Under the pieces are notes generated by a model, which saw nothing but the letters and a program-made list of their open reading frames with translations, made no database searches and had not been told where the DNA came from. A program made the position numbers and the translations under genes. A stretch of 64,000 bases of DNA from an uncultured Clostridia bacterium (GTDB lineage Bacteria; Bacillota; Clostridia; Lachnospirales; CAG-274), in the NCBI GenBank assembly GCA_947627425.1, contig CANQVZ010000004.1, positions 1-64,000 of the forward strand, given 5' to 3'. Shown in pieces: positions 1 to 8,064 of this stretch (positions within the stretch are counted from its first letter, which is position 1; the number at the start of each line of letters is the position of its first letter).

Positions 1-68
1 CCATTTCAAACAAAGCTTGCTTTGTGCCGAAATGGTGGTAGGGTGCAAGACTTGCTTGCAAGTCTTGC
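1..68. repeat. Two consecutive hairpins with CTTGC/GCAAG motifs
   Basis: An outer stem CCATTTC (1-7) pairs with GAAATGG (29-35) around an inner hairpin CAAAG-CTTG-CTTTG (11-24). A second hairpin follows with a 9-bp perfect stem (45-53 with 60-68). Neither is followed by a T-run on the plus strand, so they are not obvious terminators. Together with the terminator at 95-121 they make three stem-loops in about 120 bases, all carrying CTTGC or GCAAG. They could be an intergenic repeat family or the tail of a structured RNA; nothing coding is visible here. Confidence 0.5.
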
Positions 69-94
69 TGGTCATTATTTATGTTTTTTACATG

Positions 95-121
95 AAAAAA
101 ATGGGTCGCAAGACCCATTTT
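95..121 (-). terminator. Terminator of the small minus-strand gene
   Basis: A perfect 10-bp stem (98-107 with 112-121) closes a four-base loop and, read on the minus strand, is followed by a run of seven T. It lies 12 bases beyond the stop codon of the gene at 133-366. Confidence 0.85.
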
Positions 122-132
122 AATTTATATCT

Positions 133-366
133 TTAATAATTGTCATTTCCGTAGGCTATGCCCTCATGCGTTATGCAAAGGCGCGCCTTTTTGTCGCTCT
201 GATAGAGTATGTCTACAAGTCCATTCTTGCTAAGCTCGCCTATGGCGTTTGTTATCTCGTCTATTTCCTTTTGGTCGTCGGTCTTGTAATAATAGGTGTA
301 AGTGTCGCCGCCCGTTATATATGACTGATATACTCTGTTGAATATTTTTGTCGCCGCATTTATCAT
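133..366 (-). CDS. Small hypothetical protein, possibly winged-helix-like
   Basis: A 77-residue protein of no family I recognise. The ATG at 366 is chosen over an in-frame TTG one codon earlier because GAGGTG lies 8 bases upstream of it. The sequence has a central basic/acidic helical stretch (KTDDQKEIDEITNAIGELSK) followed by a hydrophobic turn and a short strand-like tail, an arrangement reminiscent of a small winged-helix reader, but no recognition helix can be assigned. It sits between its own terminator and the terminator of spo0A, so it is transcribed alone. Confidence is high that it is a gene (clear RBS, own terminator) and low about function. Confidence 0.65.
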   Translation of the reverse strand: MINAATKIFNRVYQSYITGGDTYTYYYKTDDQKEIDEITNAIGELSKNGLVDILYQSDKKARLCITHEGIAYGNDNY

Positions 367-458
367 CAAATTTTCACCTCTGATATCAATAAAACTTGTC
401 TACTCTATAATTATATATCATATGTCCCATAATTGCAATATTTTTTTGCTTTATGGCA

Positions 459-488
459 TAAAAAACAGCTGTCGGTTTGCCGACAGCC
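459..488 (-). terminator. spo0A terminator
   Basis: An 8-bp stem (468-475 with 480-487) with a four-base TTTG loop is followed on the minus strand by six T. It lies 22 bases after the spo0A stop codon. Confidence 0.85.
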
Positions 489-509
489 GTTCTAATATAT
501 AATATTTTT

Positions 510-1298
510 TTATGATGCCTTTATCTCAAGTCTGAGTCTATCCGCTATAAGCGCTATAAATTCGCTGTTTGTGGGCTTGCCCTTGTTGTTTGACACGGTG
601 TAGCCGAAAAGCGAATCTATTGCGTCTACCTTTCCTCTGCTCCAAGCCACCTCTATGGCGTGTCTTATGGCTCTTTCCACTCTGCTGGGTGTGGTGTTGC
701 ACTTTTTGGCGATAGCGGGATATAGCTCCTTTGTAATGTAGTTAAGTACATCGATATCGTTTATAGCCATTATTATAGCCTCTCTCATGTAGTGGTAGCC
801 CCTTATGTGCGCGGGAACTCCCACCTCGTGGAGTATGCTCGTTACCCTTGTTTCAAGGTCTATGTCGCTGTGGTTGCTGTAGCAAAGTCCCGTGCTCAGC
901 ACGCCTTTTTTGGTCACAGGCTCTCTCAGCTGCCTTATCCTCGACACCAGAAGCTCCATATCGAAGGGCTTTGCAATGTAGTATTTTGCGCCGAGAGTAA
1001 ATGCCTTCTGCGTTATCTCCTCGCCCGTTATGGCTGTCAGCATTATGCACATGGTGTTTTTAGCCTTATTTTCTCTGTTGAGCTTTTCAAGCACGCCTAT
1101 ACCGTCAAGCTTTGGCATTATGCCGTCTATGAGCGCAATGTCGGGCTTATCGTTCACTATTTTATCGTAAGCCTCCTGACCGTCATGAGCAATGCTTATT
1201 ATTTCCATATCCTCCTGCTTGCCGATGTAGTTGCTCAGGCAGTCGCAAAAATCCTTGTTGTCATCCGCTATAAGTACCGTAAGTTTTTCGTTGTTCAT
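510..1298 (-). CDS. spo0A: Sporulation transcription factor Spo0A
   Basis: Master response regulator of sporulation entry; when phosphorylated it binds 0A boxes and switches sigH/sigE/sigF-dependent genes. The 262-residue product has a receiver domain (about 5-120) with acidic pocket D12-D13 and phospho-acceptor D58 in a LIDGIMP context, and the Spo0A-specific helical DNA-binding domain (about 150-262) with the near-invariant recognition segment [18 protein letters not shown]. The start at 1298 is preceded by AGGAGG; an in-frame upstream start would add 14 residues without an RBS. In many Clostridia spo0A follows spoIVB; here no spoIVB is adjacent and the gene is monocistronic with its own promoter and terminator. 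Confidence 0.98.
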   Translation of the reverse strand: MNNEKLTVLIADDNKDFCDCLSNYIGKQEDMEIISIAHDGQEAYDKIVNDKPDIALIDGIMPKLDGIGVLEKLNRENKAKNTMCIMLTAITGEEITQKAFTLGAKYYIAKPFDMELLVSRIRQLREPVTKKGVLSTGLCYSNHSDIDLETRVTSILHEVGVPAHIRGYHYMREAIIMAINDIDVLNYITKELYPAIAKKCNTTPSRVERAIRHAIEVAWSRGKVDAIDSLFGYTVSNNKGKPTNSEFIALIADRLRLEIKAS

Positions 1299-1340
1299 TT
1301 CGTGTCCTCCTGTGAAAAATAGTAGTTTAACTTTTAACAT

Positions 1341-1396
1341 AAATGGAAATATTTACCATTTGTAGATATTATACTACCATTTTTAATAAAATGCAA
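1341..1396 (-). promoter_or_regulatory. spo0A promoter with flanking 8-bp repeats
   Basis: On the minus strand TTGCAT (1391-1396) and TATAAT (1368-1373) are separated by 17 bases, a sigma-A-like promoter about 70 bases upstream of the spo0A start. The -10 is flanked by a direct repeat TACCATTT (1354-1361 and 1375-1382, 21 bases apart), and the inner copy also forms an inverted repeat AAATGG-N9-CCATTT (1341-1361). These look like an operator overlapping the promoter; no canonical 0A box is seen. Confidence 0.6.
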
Positions 1397-1406
1397 GAGG
1401 AAATTA

Positions 1407-1883
1407 TCATTTTTTTGCAGGAATACCAAATTTTGCCAATGACGAGTTGCTGTACTCCGGTTTTTGTGTCACTTCCTGTCCGAACCAATCGGGAGGCTCA
1501 AACATTATGGCGTCTTTTGTCGATAAAAACTCTACCTCCACATTCATAAATCCCTCCAGAAAGCCCTTGTATATGTCAAGCTCCGCGTTCAGCTCTCCGC
1601 CCAGTGGTATGATATATCTTGTCTTTTCTATAGTATTGCCTTCTACCTTCTTCCATAGACCTTCAAATTGCTCTGCGCTTAGAGGAAGCTCGTATTCCAG
1701 CTTTTTCATTATGCCGCCGCCCTTTACGGTAAGCACATAGGAGTCGTCCGCCTGCCTTACCCTTATGGTGGGATCGGTAGATATGTAGCCCTGTCTTATG
1801 TCGTAGTGCGAGCACTCGTTTATATTTTCGGGCAGACCCTTCACCAAAAACTTTCTTTCTATTTCGTAAATTTCTTTTTTCAT
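1407..1883 (-). CDS. CYTH domain triphosphate-tunnel protein
   Basis: A 158-residue single-domain CYTH protein. The diagnostic N-terminal EIERKF (ExExK) motif is at residues 4-9, followed by alternating charged strands typical of the tunnel (GYISTDPTIRVRQ, TVKGGG, ELDIYKGF, EVEF). Members hydrolyse inorganic triphosphate or thiamine triphosphate, or act as adenylate cyclases; small bacterial members like this one are most often triphosphatases. The start at 1883 is chosen because AAGGGTG lies upstream; an earlier in-frame start has no RBS and adds non-family residues. It is divergent from the DJ-1 gene, with a shared AT-rich intergenic promoter region. Cytoplasmic; exact substrate unknown. 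Confidence 0.85.
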   Translation of the reverse strand: MKKEIYEIERKFLVKGLPENINECSHYDIRQGYISTDPTIRVRQADDSYVLTVKGGGIMKKLEYELPLSAEQFEGLWKKVEGNTIEKTRYIIPLGGELNAELDIYKGFLEGFMNVEVEFLSTKDAIMFEPPDWFGQEVTQKPEYSNSSLAKFGIPAKK

Positions 1884-1969
1884 TTTATCACCCTTGAATT
1901 TGCATTGATATTTTAGTATACTATAATTAAAGTATAACACAAATTTTGTAAAAGTGGGAGGTTTTTTAT

Positions 1970-2515
1970 ATGGTAGTTGTATTTTTGGCAGACGGCTGCG
2001 AGGAAATAGAGGCTTTAACTCAGATAGATGTGCTCAGAAGGGCAAATATAGAGGTCATGGGAGTGTCCATAACCACCGAAAAGCTCATAAAGGGCGGACA
2101 CGGTATAGAATTTATGGCAGATGCCACAATATATGATATAGATTTTGACAAGGTTGAAATGGTAGTGCTGCCGGGAGGTCTCAAGGGCAGGGATAACCTC
2201 ATGAGCTGTCGTGAAGCCGTTACCGTATGCAAGAAGTTCAACGAGCTTGGCAAGTATGTTGCCGCAATATGCGCCTCGCCGAGCGTTTTGGGAGAAAACG
2301 GCATATTGCAGGGCAAAAAGGCAGTCTGCTATCCAGGCTTTGAAGCGCAGTGCCGCGGCGCCCAAATGATGGGCGAGCAAAAGGTCGTTACGGACGGCAA
2401 TATAATAACATCCAGAGGTCCCGCAACGGCTATGGATTTTGCCCTTGAGCTTGTAAGGCTGCTCTCCGATGAAAAGACAGCCGATGACACGGCAAAGGGT
2501 ATGCTCTTTAAATAA
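1970..2515 (+). CDS. DJ-1/PfpI family protein (YajL-like)
   Basis: A 181-residue DJ-1 superfamily protein in the size range of YajL/DJ-1. It shows the N-terminal LADGCEEIEA motif carrying the conserved glutamate and the nucleophile-elbow cysteine C101 in AAICASP, followed by the family GPATAMDFALEL segment near the C terminus. Such proteins are linked to glyoxal/methylglyoxal detoxification, protein deglycation claims and oxidative-stress protection; the precise activity is disputed in the family. The RBS GGGAGG is 9 bases upstream. Its 3' end overlaps the convergent gene at 2508-2900 by 8 bases, an unusual tail-to-tail overlap with no terminator between. Confidence 0.92.
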   Translation: MVVVFLADGCEEIEALTQIDVLRRANIEVMGVSITTEKLIKGGHGIEFMADATIYDIDFDKVEMVVLPGGLKGRDNLMSCREAVTVCKKFNELGKYVAAICASPSVLGENGILQGKKAVCYPGFEAQCRGAQMMGEQKVVTDGNIITSRGPATAMDFALELVRLLSDEKTADDTAKGMLFK

Positions 2516-2900
2516 GCTTGAAAAGCTGCGGGAAATTGGACTCGGATATCTCCGTTATGTGAAGCTCGCTGAAGGCGTCGAGCACCTTCTTTTCGTCAAT
2601 GCTGTATATGTAGGCAATGTCGCGGGGAGAATAAGTTTTGCTGTTGTAGTAGCTTAAGGATTTCTTGAATATCCTGCATATGTAGCTGCTCCCATTCAGC
2701 ATTACGGTGGGTATCACCTCGGAGGATAGGCTTTCTATGTTTTTTGAGTCCAGTATTATATGTATTTCTTCGGGCGTTATGCTCAGCAGAGAGCTTAGCT
2801 CATTTATGTCCACATGGCTGAAGTTTGATTTTATTATGACATCCAGCTCTCTGAGCGTGGGGCATATCTCGTTGTAATATGTATTGAAAAAGCTGGCCAT
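2508..2900 (-). CDS. Hypothetical helical protein
   Basis: A 130-residue protein not recognised. It appears mostly alpha-helical, contains two short helix-turn-helix-like segments (DINELSSLLSITPEEIHIIL and SPRDIAYIYSIDEKKVLDAF), and lacks signal peptide or membrane segments. The two similar ~20-residue segments, each of the form 'D-hydrophobic-A/S-x-hydrophobic-x-x-I-x-x-E/D-hydrophobic', suggest a duplicated HTH-type fold, so a DNA-binding or protein-binding adaptor role is possible but unproven. It overlaps the DJ-1 stop codon by 8 bases and is divergent from the gene at 2987. GGAGTG lies upstream of its ATG. Confidence 0.7.
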   Translation of the reverse strand: MASFFNTYYNEICPTLRELDVIIKSNFSHVDINELSSLLSITPEEIHIILDSKNIESLSSEVIPTVMLNGSSYICRIFKKSLSYYNSKTYSPRDIAYIYSIDEKKVLDAFSELHITEISESNFPQLFKLI

Positions 2901-2986
2901 TGATATCCACTCCTTATATATATATTATTATATAATAGGTATAAAGCGGTTGTCCAGCTGTAAATAATGGAATTGGAGTGTTTTGC

Positions 2987-3508
2987 ATGAATGCGTTGCA
3001 GAGATATTTTGATTACAGACAGGCTCTTATAGACCAATATGTAAAAGGAGATCTCACAAAGAAGGAATATCTCAACAAAAATCTTGAGGCTGTGCTTTCT
3101 TTAAGGGACGAGCCGTTTAAAAATGTAGATACAGTAGACAAGGGACTTTTCAACTATCAGTTTTTCAACGCTCTTGCCAAGGACGCGCGTATGGAGGTAA
3201 AGCAGCACCGCTCTAAGGAATATGTATATATCTATGAAGAACAGGTCAATTATTATTACGACCGCAAGGACGGCGCCACTCTTCGTATACTCCAGCTTCT
3301 GGATTACTGCGGAGTAAAGGCATATTTTATAAAGGTCAGGAGCAGGGAGCTTAAGCATAAGCTTTTTGAGATAGTTCTGGAGGATAAGGAAGGCATGATA
3401 CTTCATTCCACCTCTGATGTGATATTAAAGCGCCTCCGCGAGGAAAACTGCTTCAGCGAGGGCGAGAAAAAATCCCTCATAGATTATTATATCAATCACA
3501 AATATTAA
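2987..3508 (+). CDS. Hypothetical protein, DUF6648-like
   Basis: A 173-residue cytoplasmic protein resembling the clostridial DUF6648 group: an N-terminal helix (ALQRYFDYRQALIDQYVKG) followed by a KKEY-containing segment and a mixed alpha/beta C-terminal half ending in a lysine-rich helix. The assignment is from remembered family pattern and is not certain. The ATG at 2987 is preferred to a GTG at 2978 because TTGGAGTG overlaps that GTG and is spaced 6 bases from the ATG. It precedes the DUF503 gene by 60 bases on the same strand and may be cotranscribed. Function unknown. Confidence 0.7.
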   Translation: MNALQRYFDYRQALIDQYVKGDLTKKEYLNKNLEAVLSLRDEPFKNVDTVDKGLFNYQFFNALAKDARMEVKQHRSKEYVYIYEEQVNYYYDRKDGATLRILQLLDYCGVKAYFIKVRSRELKHKLFEIVLEDKEGMILHSTSDVILKRLREENCFSEGEKKSLIDYYINHKY

Positions 3509-3568
3509 GAAATGGTCATGTTATGCGCAAAAGTATGAGCGCCGTGTTTTTCAAAAGGAGGCATTCTT

Positions 3569-3850
3569 ATGATAATAGGCAGCTGTATTGTGTATATGAC
3601 GGCGGAGTGGTGCAGCTCCCTGAAGGACAAGCGTATGGTCGTCAAGAGCATAATAGAAAAGGCAAAGCACAAGTTCAATATTTCCATCGCCGAGGTAGAC
3701 CGACAGGACAATCACCAAGCCATTGTCATAGGCTTTGCCTGCGTTACGAACGAGGTCAGGCACGCCGATGAAATAATAGAAAATGTACTCAATTACATAG
3801 AGCGCAGCACGGACGCGGTGATAGATGATGTAGAAAGGGAAATTTTTTGA
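3569..3850 (+). CDS. DUF503 protein (YlxP-like)
   Basis: A 93-residue DUF503/YlxP family protein, recognisable from the start MIIGSC, the central SLKDKRMVVKSI motif and NISIAEVD. The family forms a ferredoxin-like dimeric fold; in Bacillus ylxP lies in the nusA-infB-rbfA cluster and a role in ribosome/translation factor function is suspected. Here it is detached from that cluster and placed upstream of tig-clpPX. AAAGGAGG lies 8 bases before the ATG. Confidence 0.88.
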   Translation: MIIGSCIVYMTAEWCSSLKDKRMVVKSIIEKAKHKFNISIAEVDRQDNHQAIVIGFACVTNEVRHADEIIENVLNYIERSTDAVIDDVEREIF

Positions 3851-3879
3851 AAATAATGCTAGATTTTTATATTAGGATA

Positions 3880-3888
3880 TGGTATAAT
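3880..3888 (+). promoter_or_regulatory. Extended -10 promoter upstream of tig
   Basis: TGGTATAAT (TGnTATAAT) lies 36 bases upstream of the trigger factor start, immediately after the ylxP-like stop codon. No good -35 is seen at 17 bases, consistent with an extended -10 promoter driving tig-clpP-clpX. Confidence 0.55.
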
Positions 3889-3923
3889 AATCAGCAGTGT
3901 TAGTTTTAAGGAGGAAAATGTAA

Positions 3924-5228
3924 ATGAGCACAGTTGAAAATATCGAGAAGAACAAGGTCAAGATCTCTTTTTCGGTTGACGCTGAGACCTTTGAAAAGGG
4001 TATGAATTATTCATACAACAAAAATAAGGGCTCGGTTACGATCCAGGGCTTCAGAAAGGGCAAGGCGCCCAGAAAGCTTATCGAGGCACAGTATGGCAAG
4101 GCAATATTCTATGACGACGCCATAAATTATGTACTTCCCGAGGCCTACGAAAAGGCTTTGGAGGAAAACAACGTCGAGGCCGTTTCAAAGCCGGAGATAG
4201 ATGTTACCGCAATAGACGACAGCGGCGTGTCCTTTACAGCCGAGGTATGGGTAAAGCCAAAGGTAAAGCTCGGCAAATACAAGGGACTCAAGTACACCAA
4301 GAAGGATCCCAATCCCACGGATGCCGACATAGACGCAGAGCTTAAGAAGGAGCAGGAAAAGTCCGCAAGAATAGTGGATGTTACCGACAGAGCCGTAGCC
4401 ATGGGCGATATAGCCAATATCGACTTCAAGGGCTATATTGATGATGTTGCCTTTGAAGGCGGCGAGGGCAAGGGCTTTGACCTTGAAATAGGCTCTCACT
4501 CTTTCATAGATAACTTTGAGGATCAGCTTGTGGGCGCAGAGATAGGTCAGGATGTAACAGTCAATGTCACCTTCCCCGAAAACTACGGTCAGAAGGAGCT
4601 TGCAGGCAAGCCCGCAAAGTTCGATGTCAAAATCAACTCCATAAAGGTAAAGGAGCTTCCCGAGCTTAACGACGAGTTCGTTCAGGACACCACAGAGTTT
4701 GAAACTCTCAAGGAATACAGAAACGATGTCTGTGGCAGACTTCTTGCCGAGAACATAAAGAGAATAGACGCAGAAAAGGAAGAGGAGCTTATAAACGCCC
4801 TCGTAGACGTATGCGAAATGGATGTTCCTCAGGCAATGATAGATTCCGATGTGGACATGAAGATACAGGAATACACATATCAGCTCCAGCAGCAGGGCAT
4901 ATCCATGGATATGTACCTTCAGTACATGGGTCAGACAATGGACTCAATGAGAGAAGCATATAAGCCCCTTTCGGAAAAGCACGTAAAGGCTAGGCTCGCT
5001 CTTGAGGCTGTCGCCGCTGCCGAGAAGCTCGAGGTTACGGACGATGACATAAAGGAGGAAGCTGAAAAGGTAGCCAAGTCCTACGGCATAGATTCGGAGC
5101 AGATAATGAAGAGCGAGGACTTCGTAAAGACGGTCAAGTCCGATATTCTGAGACAGAAGGCTCTTAAGGCTGTTGTGGATGCCGCTAAGGAAACCAAGAA
5201 GGAAACTAAGAAGGAAACAAAGAAATAA
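3924..5228 (+). CDS. tig: Trigger factor
   Basis: Ribosome-associated chaperone and peptidyl-prolyl isomerase that receives nascent chains at the exit tunnel. The 434-residue protein has the N-terminal ribosome-binding domain with signature GFRKGKAP (about 40-47), an FKBP-type PPIase domain (about 160-245, including GDIANIDFKGYIDD and FDLEIGSHSFI), and the helical C-terminal chaperone arms. The tail ends in three tandem KETK units encoded by a 12-base repeat. GGAGG lies before the ATG. It heads the classical tig-clpP-clpX order, 18 bases upstream of clpP. Confidence 0.98.
   Translation: MSTVENIEKNKVKISFSVDAETFEKGMNYSYNKNKGSVTIQGFRKGKAPRKLIEAQYGKAIFYDDAINYVLPEAYEKALEENNVEAVSKPEIDVTAIDDSGVSFTAEVWVKPKVKLGKYKGLKYTKKDPNPTDADIDAELKKEQEKSARIVDVTDRAVAMGDIANIDFKGYIDDVAFEGGEGKGFDLEIGSHSFIDNFEDQLVGAEIGQDVTVNVTFPENYGQKELAGKPAKFDVKINSIKVKELPELNDEFVQDTTEFETLKEYRNDVCGRLLAENIKRIDAEKEEELINALVDVCEMDVPQAMIDSDVDMKIQEYTYQLQQQGISMDMYLQYMGQTMDSMREAYKPLSEKHVKARLALEAVAAAEKLEVTDDDIKEEAEKVAKSYGIDSEQIMKSEDFVKTVKSDILRQKALKAVVDAAKETKKETKKETKK
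5187..5222 (+). repeat. 12-base tandem repeat encoding the trigger factor tail
   Basis: Three consecutive 12-base units, each encoding KETK, differ only at the third position of the Thr codon (ACC, ACT, ACA). They encode the extreme C-terminal lysine/glutamate-rich tail and could vary in copy number by slippage. Confidence 0.85.
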
Positions 5229-5246
5229 TATTTTGGAGGTATCGGT

Positions 5247-5831
5247 ATGAGTCTTGTACCTATTGTTGTTGAAAAAACTGCCGCAGGCGAAAGATCCTAT
5301 GATATTTATTCAAGGCTTCTGCAGGACAGGATAATATTCATAGGCGAGGAAATAAATGATGTGTCGGCAAGCCTTGTTGTTGCGCAGCTTCTTTTCCTTG
5401 CCGCAGACGATCCCGACAAGGATATCAACCTTTATATAAACAGTCCGGGCGGTTCTGTCACGGCAGGTCTTGCCATATATGACACCATGCAGTATGTCAA
5501 GCCCGATGTTTCAACTATATGTATAGGTATGGCTGCAAGCATGGGAGCCTTCCTGCTTGCGGGCGGAGCAAAGGGCAAGCGCTACGCTCTCCCCAACTCC
5601 GAAATAATGATACACCAGCCCTTGGGCGGAGCCAGAGGACAGGCAAGCGATATAAAGATTCATGCCGAATATATACTTAAAATAAGGGATAAGCTAAATA
5701 AAATGCTTTCCGAAAACACAGGCAAGCCCCTTGATGTTATAGAGGCGGATACGGAGAGGGATAATTTTATGTCGGCTTATGAAGCCGAGAGCTACGGTCT
5801 TATTGATTCTGTTATAACAAAGCCTCAATAA
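5247..5831 (+). CDS. clpP: ATP-dependent Clp protease proteolytic subunit
   Basis: Serine protease that forms the tetradecameric barrel of ClpXP/ClpCP. At 194 residues it is the standard length; the catalytic triad is S98 (GMAASMGA), H123 (MIHQP) and D172. The oxyanion glycine-rich loop [10 protein letters not shown] precedes it. The gene is 13 bases upstream of clpX and 18 after tig, a conserved operon that couples nascent-chain folding to regulated degradation. TTGGAGG supplies the RBS. No frameshift or missing catalytic residue. Confidence 0.98.
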   Translation: MSLVPIVVEKTAAGERSYDIYSRLLQDRIIFIGEEINDVSASLVVAQLLFLAADDPDKDINLYINSPGGSVTAGLAIYDTMQYVKPDVSTICIGMAASMGAFLLAGGAKGKRYALPNSEIMIHQPLGGARGQASDIKIHAEYILKIRDKLNKMLSENTGKPLDVIEADTERDNFMSAYEAESYGLIDSVITKPQ

Positions 5832-5843
5832 AGGAGAGATATA

Positions 5844-7148
5844 ATGGCATCCAAAATTGAAGATAAAAAATTGAAATGCTCATTCTGCGGCAAAAGTCAG
5901 GACATGGTAAGGCGCCTTATAGCGGGACCTCATGTATATATATGTAATGAGTGTATAGACCTCTGCCATGACCTCATACAGGATGAATATGACGATGAGA
6001 GCGTTTACACGGGCGATGGTTCGCTTCCCGTACCTGCCGAGATAAAGTCCATACTCGACGAGTATGTTATAGGTCAGGAGGACGCAAAGAAAGCTCTTGC
6101 CGTTGCAGTCTACAATCATTACAAGAGAATATCCGCCATGGACACAAAGGGCGATGTGGAGCTCCAGAAGAGCAACATACTTCTTGTGGGTCCCACAGGC
6201 GTAGGCAAGACATTGCTTGCTCAGACTATGGCAAGGCTTCTGAATGTGCCTTTTGCTATAGCCGATGCCACAAGCCTTACCGAGGCGGGCTATGTAGGCG
6301 AGGATGTTGAAAATATACTTCTCAAGATAATACAGGCTGCCGATTTCGACATAGAGAGAGCGCAGAGAGGTATCATATATATTGACGAGGTGGATAAGAT
6401 AGCGCGCAAGTCCGACAATCCTTCCATAACAAGGGATGTCAGCGGCGAGGGCGTTCAGCAGGCTCTCCTCAAAATACTTGAAGGTACGGTCGCAAATGTT
6501 CCCCCGCAGGGCGGCAGAAAGCATCCTCATCAGGAATTTATACAGATAGATACCACCAATATACTCTTTATACTGGGCGGCGCCTTTGCGGGCATTGAAA
6601 AGATAATAGACAAAAGACTTACCAAAAAGGTCATAGGCTTCGGAGCCGAGGTAAAGTCCAAGAACGATATGAAAAACAGCAACATATTAAAGAATATTCT
6701 TCCGCAGGATCTCGTGAAATATGGTCTTATACCCGAGATAGTCGGCAGAATGCCCGTTGTTGCAACTCTTGAAAATCTGGACGAAAACGCCCTCGTAAGA
6801 ATACTAACAGAGCCTAAGAACGCGCTTACAAAGCAGTATGAATATATGCTTAAGCTGGACGGAGCGGAGCTTGAATTTACTCCCGAGGCACTCACCGCCA
6901 TAGCAAAGAAGGCTATTGAGCAGGAAACGGGCGCAAGAGGCTTAAGAGCCATTGTGGAAGGCTTTATGAGAGATATCATGTATGATATCCCCTCGGATAC
7001 GACCATTGAAAAGTGTATAATCACCGAGGAAACAGTCACAAAGGGCAAGAAGCCCGAGCTCATAAGAAGCGATGGCGCGGAAAGAGTGCCTGCCATAAGA
7101 CGCACAAGAAAATCCACGACTGCAAGCACAAGCATGAGCGCAGGCTGA
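5844..7148 (+). CDS. clpX: ATP-dependent Clp protease ATPase subunit ClpX
   Basis: AAA+ unfoldase that recognises substrates and threads them into ClpP. The 434-residue product has the N-terminal zinc-binding domain with cysteines at 12, 15, 34 and 37, Walker A GPTGVGKT (about 115-122), Walker [11 protein letters not shown], the ClpP-docking IGF loop (VIGFGAEV) and the sensor-2 [10 protein letters not shown]. The last 20 or so residues form a Ser/Thr/Arg-rich extension. A strong terminator follows at once; lonA and engB, which follow clpX in Bacillus, are absent here. Confidence 0.98.
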   Translation: MASKIEDKKLKCSFCGKSQDMVRRLIAGPHVYICNECIDLCHDLIQDEYDDESVYTGDGSLPVPAEIKSILDEYVIGQEDAKKALAVAVYNHYKRISAMDTKGDVELQKSNILLVGPTGVGKTLLAQTMARLLNVPFAIADATSLTEAGYVGEDVENILLKIIQAADFDIERAQRGIIYIDEVDKIARKSDNPSITRDVSGEGVQQALLKILEGTVANVPPQGGRKHPHQEFIQIDTTNILFILGGAFAGIEKIIDKRLTKKVIGFGAEVKSKNDMKNSNILKNILPQDLVKYGLIPEIVGRMPVVATLENLDENALVRILTEPKNALTKQYEYMLKLDGAELEFTPEALTAIAKKAIEQETGARGLRAIVEGFMRDIMYDIPSDTTIEKCIITEETVTKGKKPELIRSDGAERVPAIRRTRKSTTASTSMSAG

Positions 7149-7162
7149 TAATATGCAAATAA

Positions 7163-7197
7163 AAAAAGCTGATATCGTATTTCGGTATCAGCTTTTT
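7163..7197 (+). terminator. Terminator of the tig-clpPX operon
   Basis: A perfect 12-bp stem (7163-7174 with 7186-7197) with A-tract and T-tract arms lies 14 bases after the clpX stop codon. Confidence 0.9.
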
Positions 7198-7327
7198 GTA
7201 TTTATGCTAGGGTTTTGAGCATAAGAGCCACATCGAGTATATTTTTCACCTCGTCACTGTTGAATTTACATTTTTTTCATAATAATTTTCCTCTTTAACA
7301 GGTTGTCCTTTTTCCGTAAATAAATAT

Positions 7328-7350
7328 AAGCCTCCGTTTAAAGAGGCTTT
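7328..7350. terminator. Hairpin between convergent clpX and P-loop gene
   Basis: A 7-bp stem (7328-7334 with 7343-7349), loop of eight bases, flanked by T/A-rich sequence on both sides. It lies 15 bases past the stop of the minus-strand gene at 7365, so it probably terminates that gene; it could also act as a second plus-strand terminator. Confidence 0.65.
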
Positions 7351-7364
7351 TATTTATGTATCAA

Positions 7365-7778
7365 TTATATCAATACATCCGCAATTTCCTTAGGAAGGTC
7401 TGTTGGCAGCGTATTTGCCGTGCATATAAAGTCAATGCCGTACTTATCGCCTATAGCCTTAAATTTGGCAACAAGCTTTATAATGTCCTCGCTGTCAAGC
7501 TTCTGAACGATCTTGAAAATTCCGTCAATGTATATTTTGTTGATGTCGCTGTTCTGTGAAAGTATACCGTAAATAAATCCTATTAACTCTCTGTAATTTG
7601 CAAGGGGGAATTCCGCAACCTCTACAAATCTTACCTCATGGTCCAAATCATAAATATGTCTGCTGTCATCATCGATATAAACTACACAGCCGTGTCCTGT
7701 TCTGGCCTCGTGATTTGCCATATCAAGAAGCCTTTTAGTCTTTCCTTCACCTTTTTCACCTGCTAATATCTGTACCAT
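7365..7778 (-). CDS. Small P-loop ATP-binding protein of unknown function
   Basis: A 137-residue P-loop NTPase with an N-terminal Walker A GEKGEGKT (residues 7-14) and a hydrophobic Walker B-like strand ending in acid (INKIYIDGI, about 79-87). It is much shorter than a full RecA or PilT ATPase, although proteins like it are often labelled as such in Clostridia. An ADLIPKEI-type end and the TANTLPTDLP segment resemble the sensor region of phage/DNA-transfer ATPases, but no fold can be asserted. Monocistronic, with GGAGG upstream and a hairpin downstream. Function not known; likely a cytoplasmic nucleotide-binding protein. Confidence 0.75.
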   Translation of the reverse strand: MVQILAGEKGEGKTKRLLDMANHEARTGHGCVVYIDDDSRHIYDLDHEVRFVEVAEFPLANYRELIGFIYGILSQNSDINKIYIDGIFKIVQKLDSEDIIKLVAKFKAIGDKYGIDFICTANTLPTDLPKEIADVLI

Positions 7779-7976
7779 AATAATCTCCTCCTTATATTTA
7801 TAAGAGTATTTTTACCTGTTTTTTGATACATAAAACAGGATAAAACCAAAAAAGATATATAATATTTTGGTATTTCTATAATTATATATTCAACACATCT
7901 TGTCCCTTTCCTTTTTATTTTTGAAAAATATTATAAAAAGTTATATGTCAATTTGTTCACAATGTCAAATTATGTC

Positions 7977-8006
7977 TTGACAAAACTTTATTTGATAGTT
8001 TAAAAT
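7977..8006 (+). promoter_or_regulatory. Promoter of the topoisomerase IV operon
   Basis: TTGACA (7977-7982) and TAAAAT (8001-8006) are separated by 18 bases, about 60 bases upstream of the parE start, in an otherwise AT-rich gene-free stretch of 286 bases (7779-8064) that shows no other coding or structured feature. Confidence 0.65.
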
Positions 8007-8064
8007 TATAAAGATATGTAATACTGCCTTACTATGGGCATTTATCATGAAAGGAAAATTTTTG

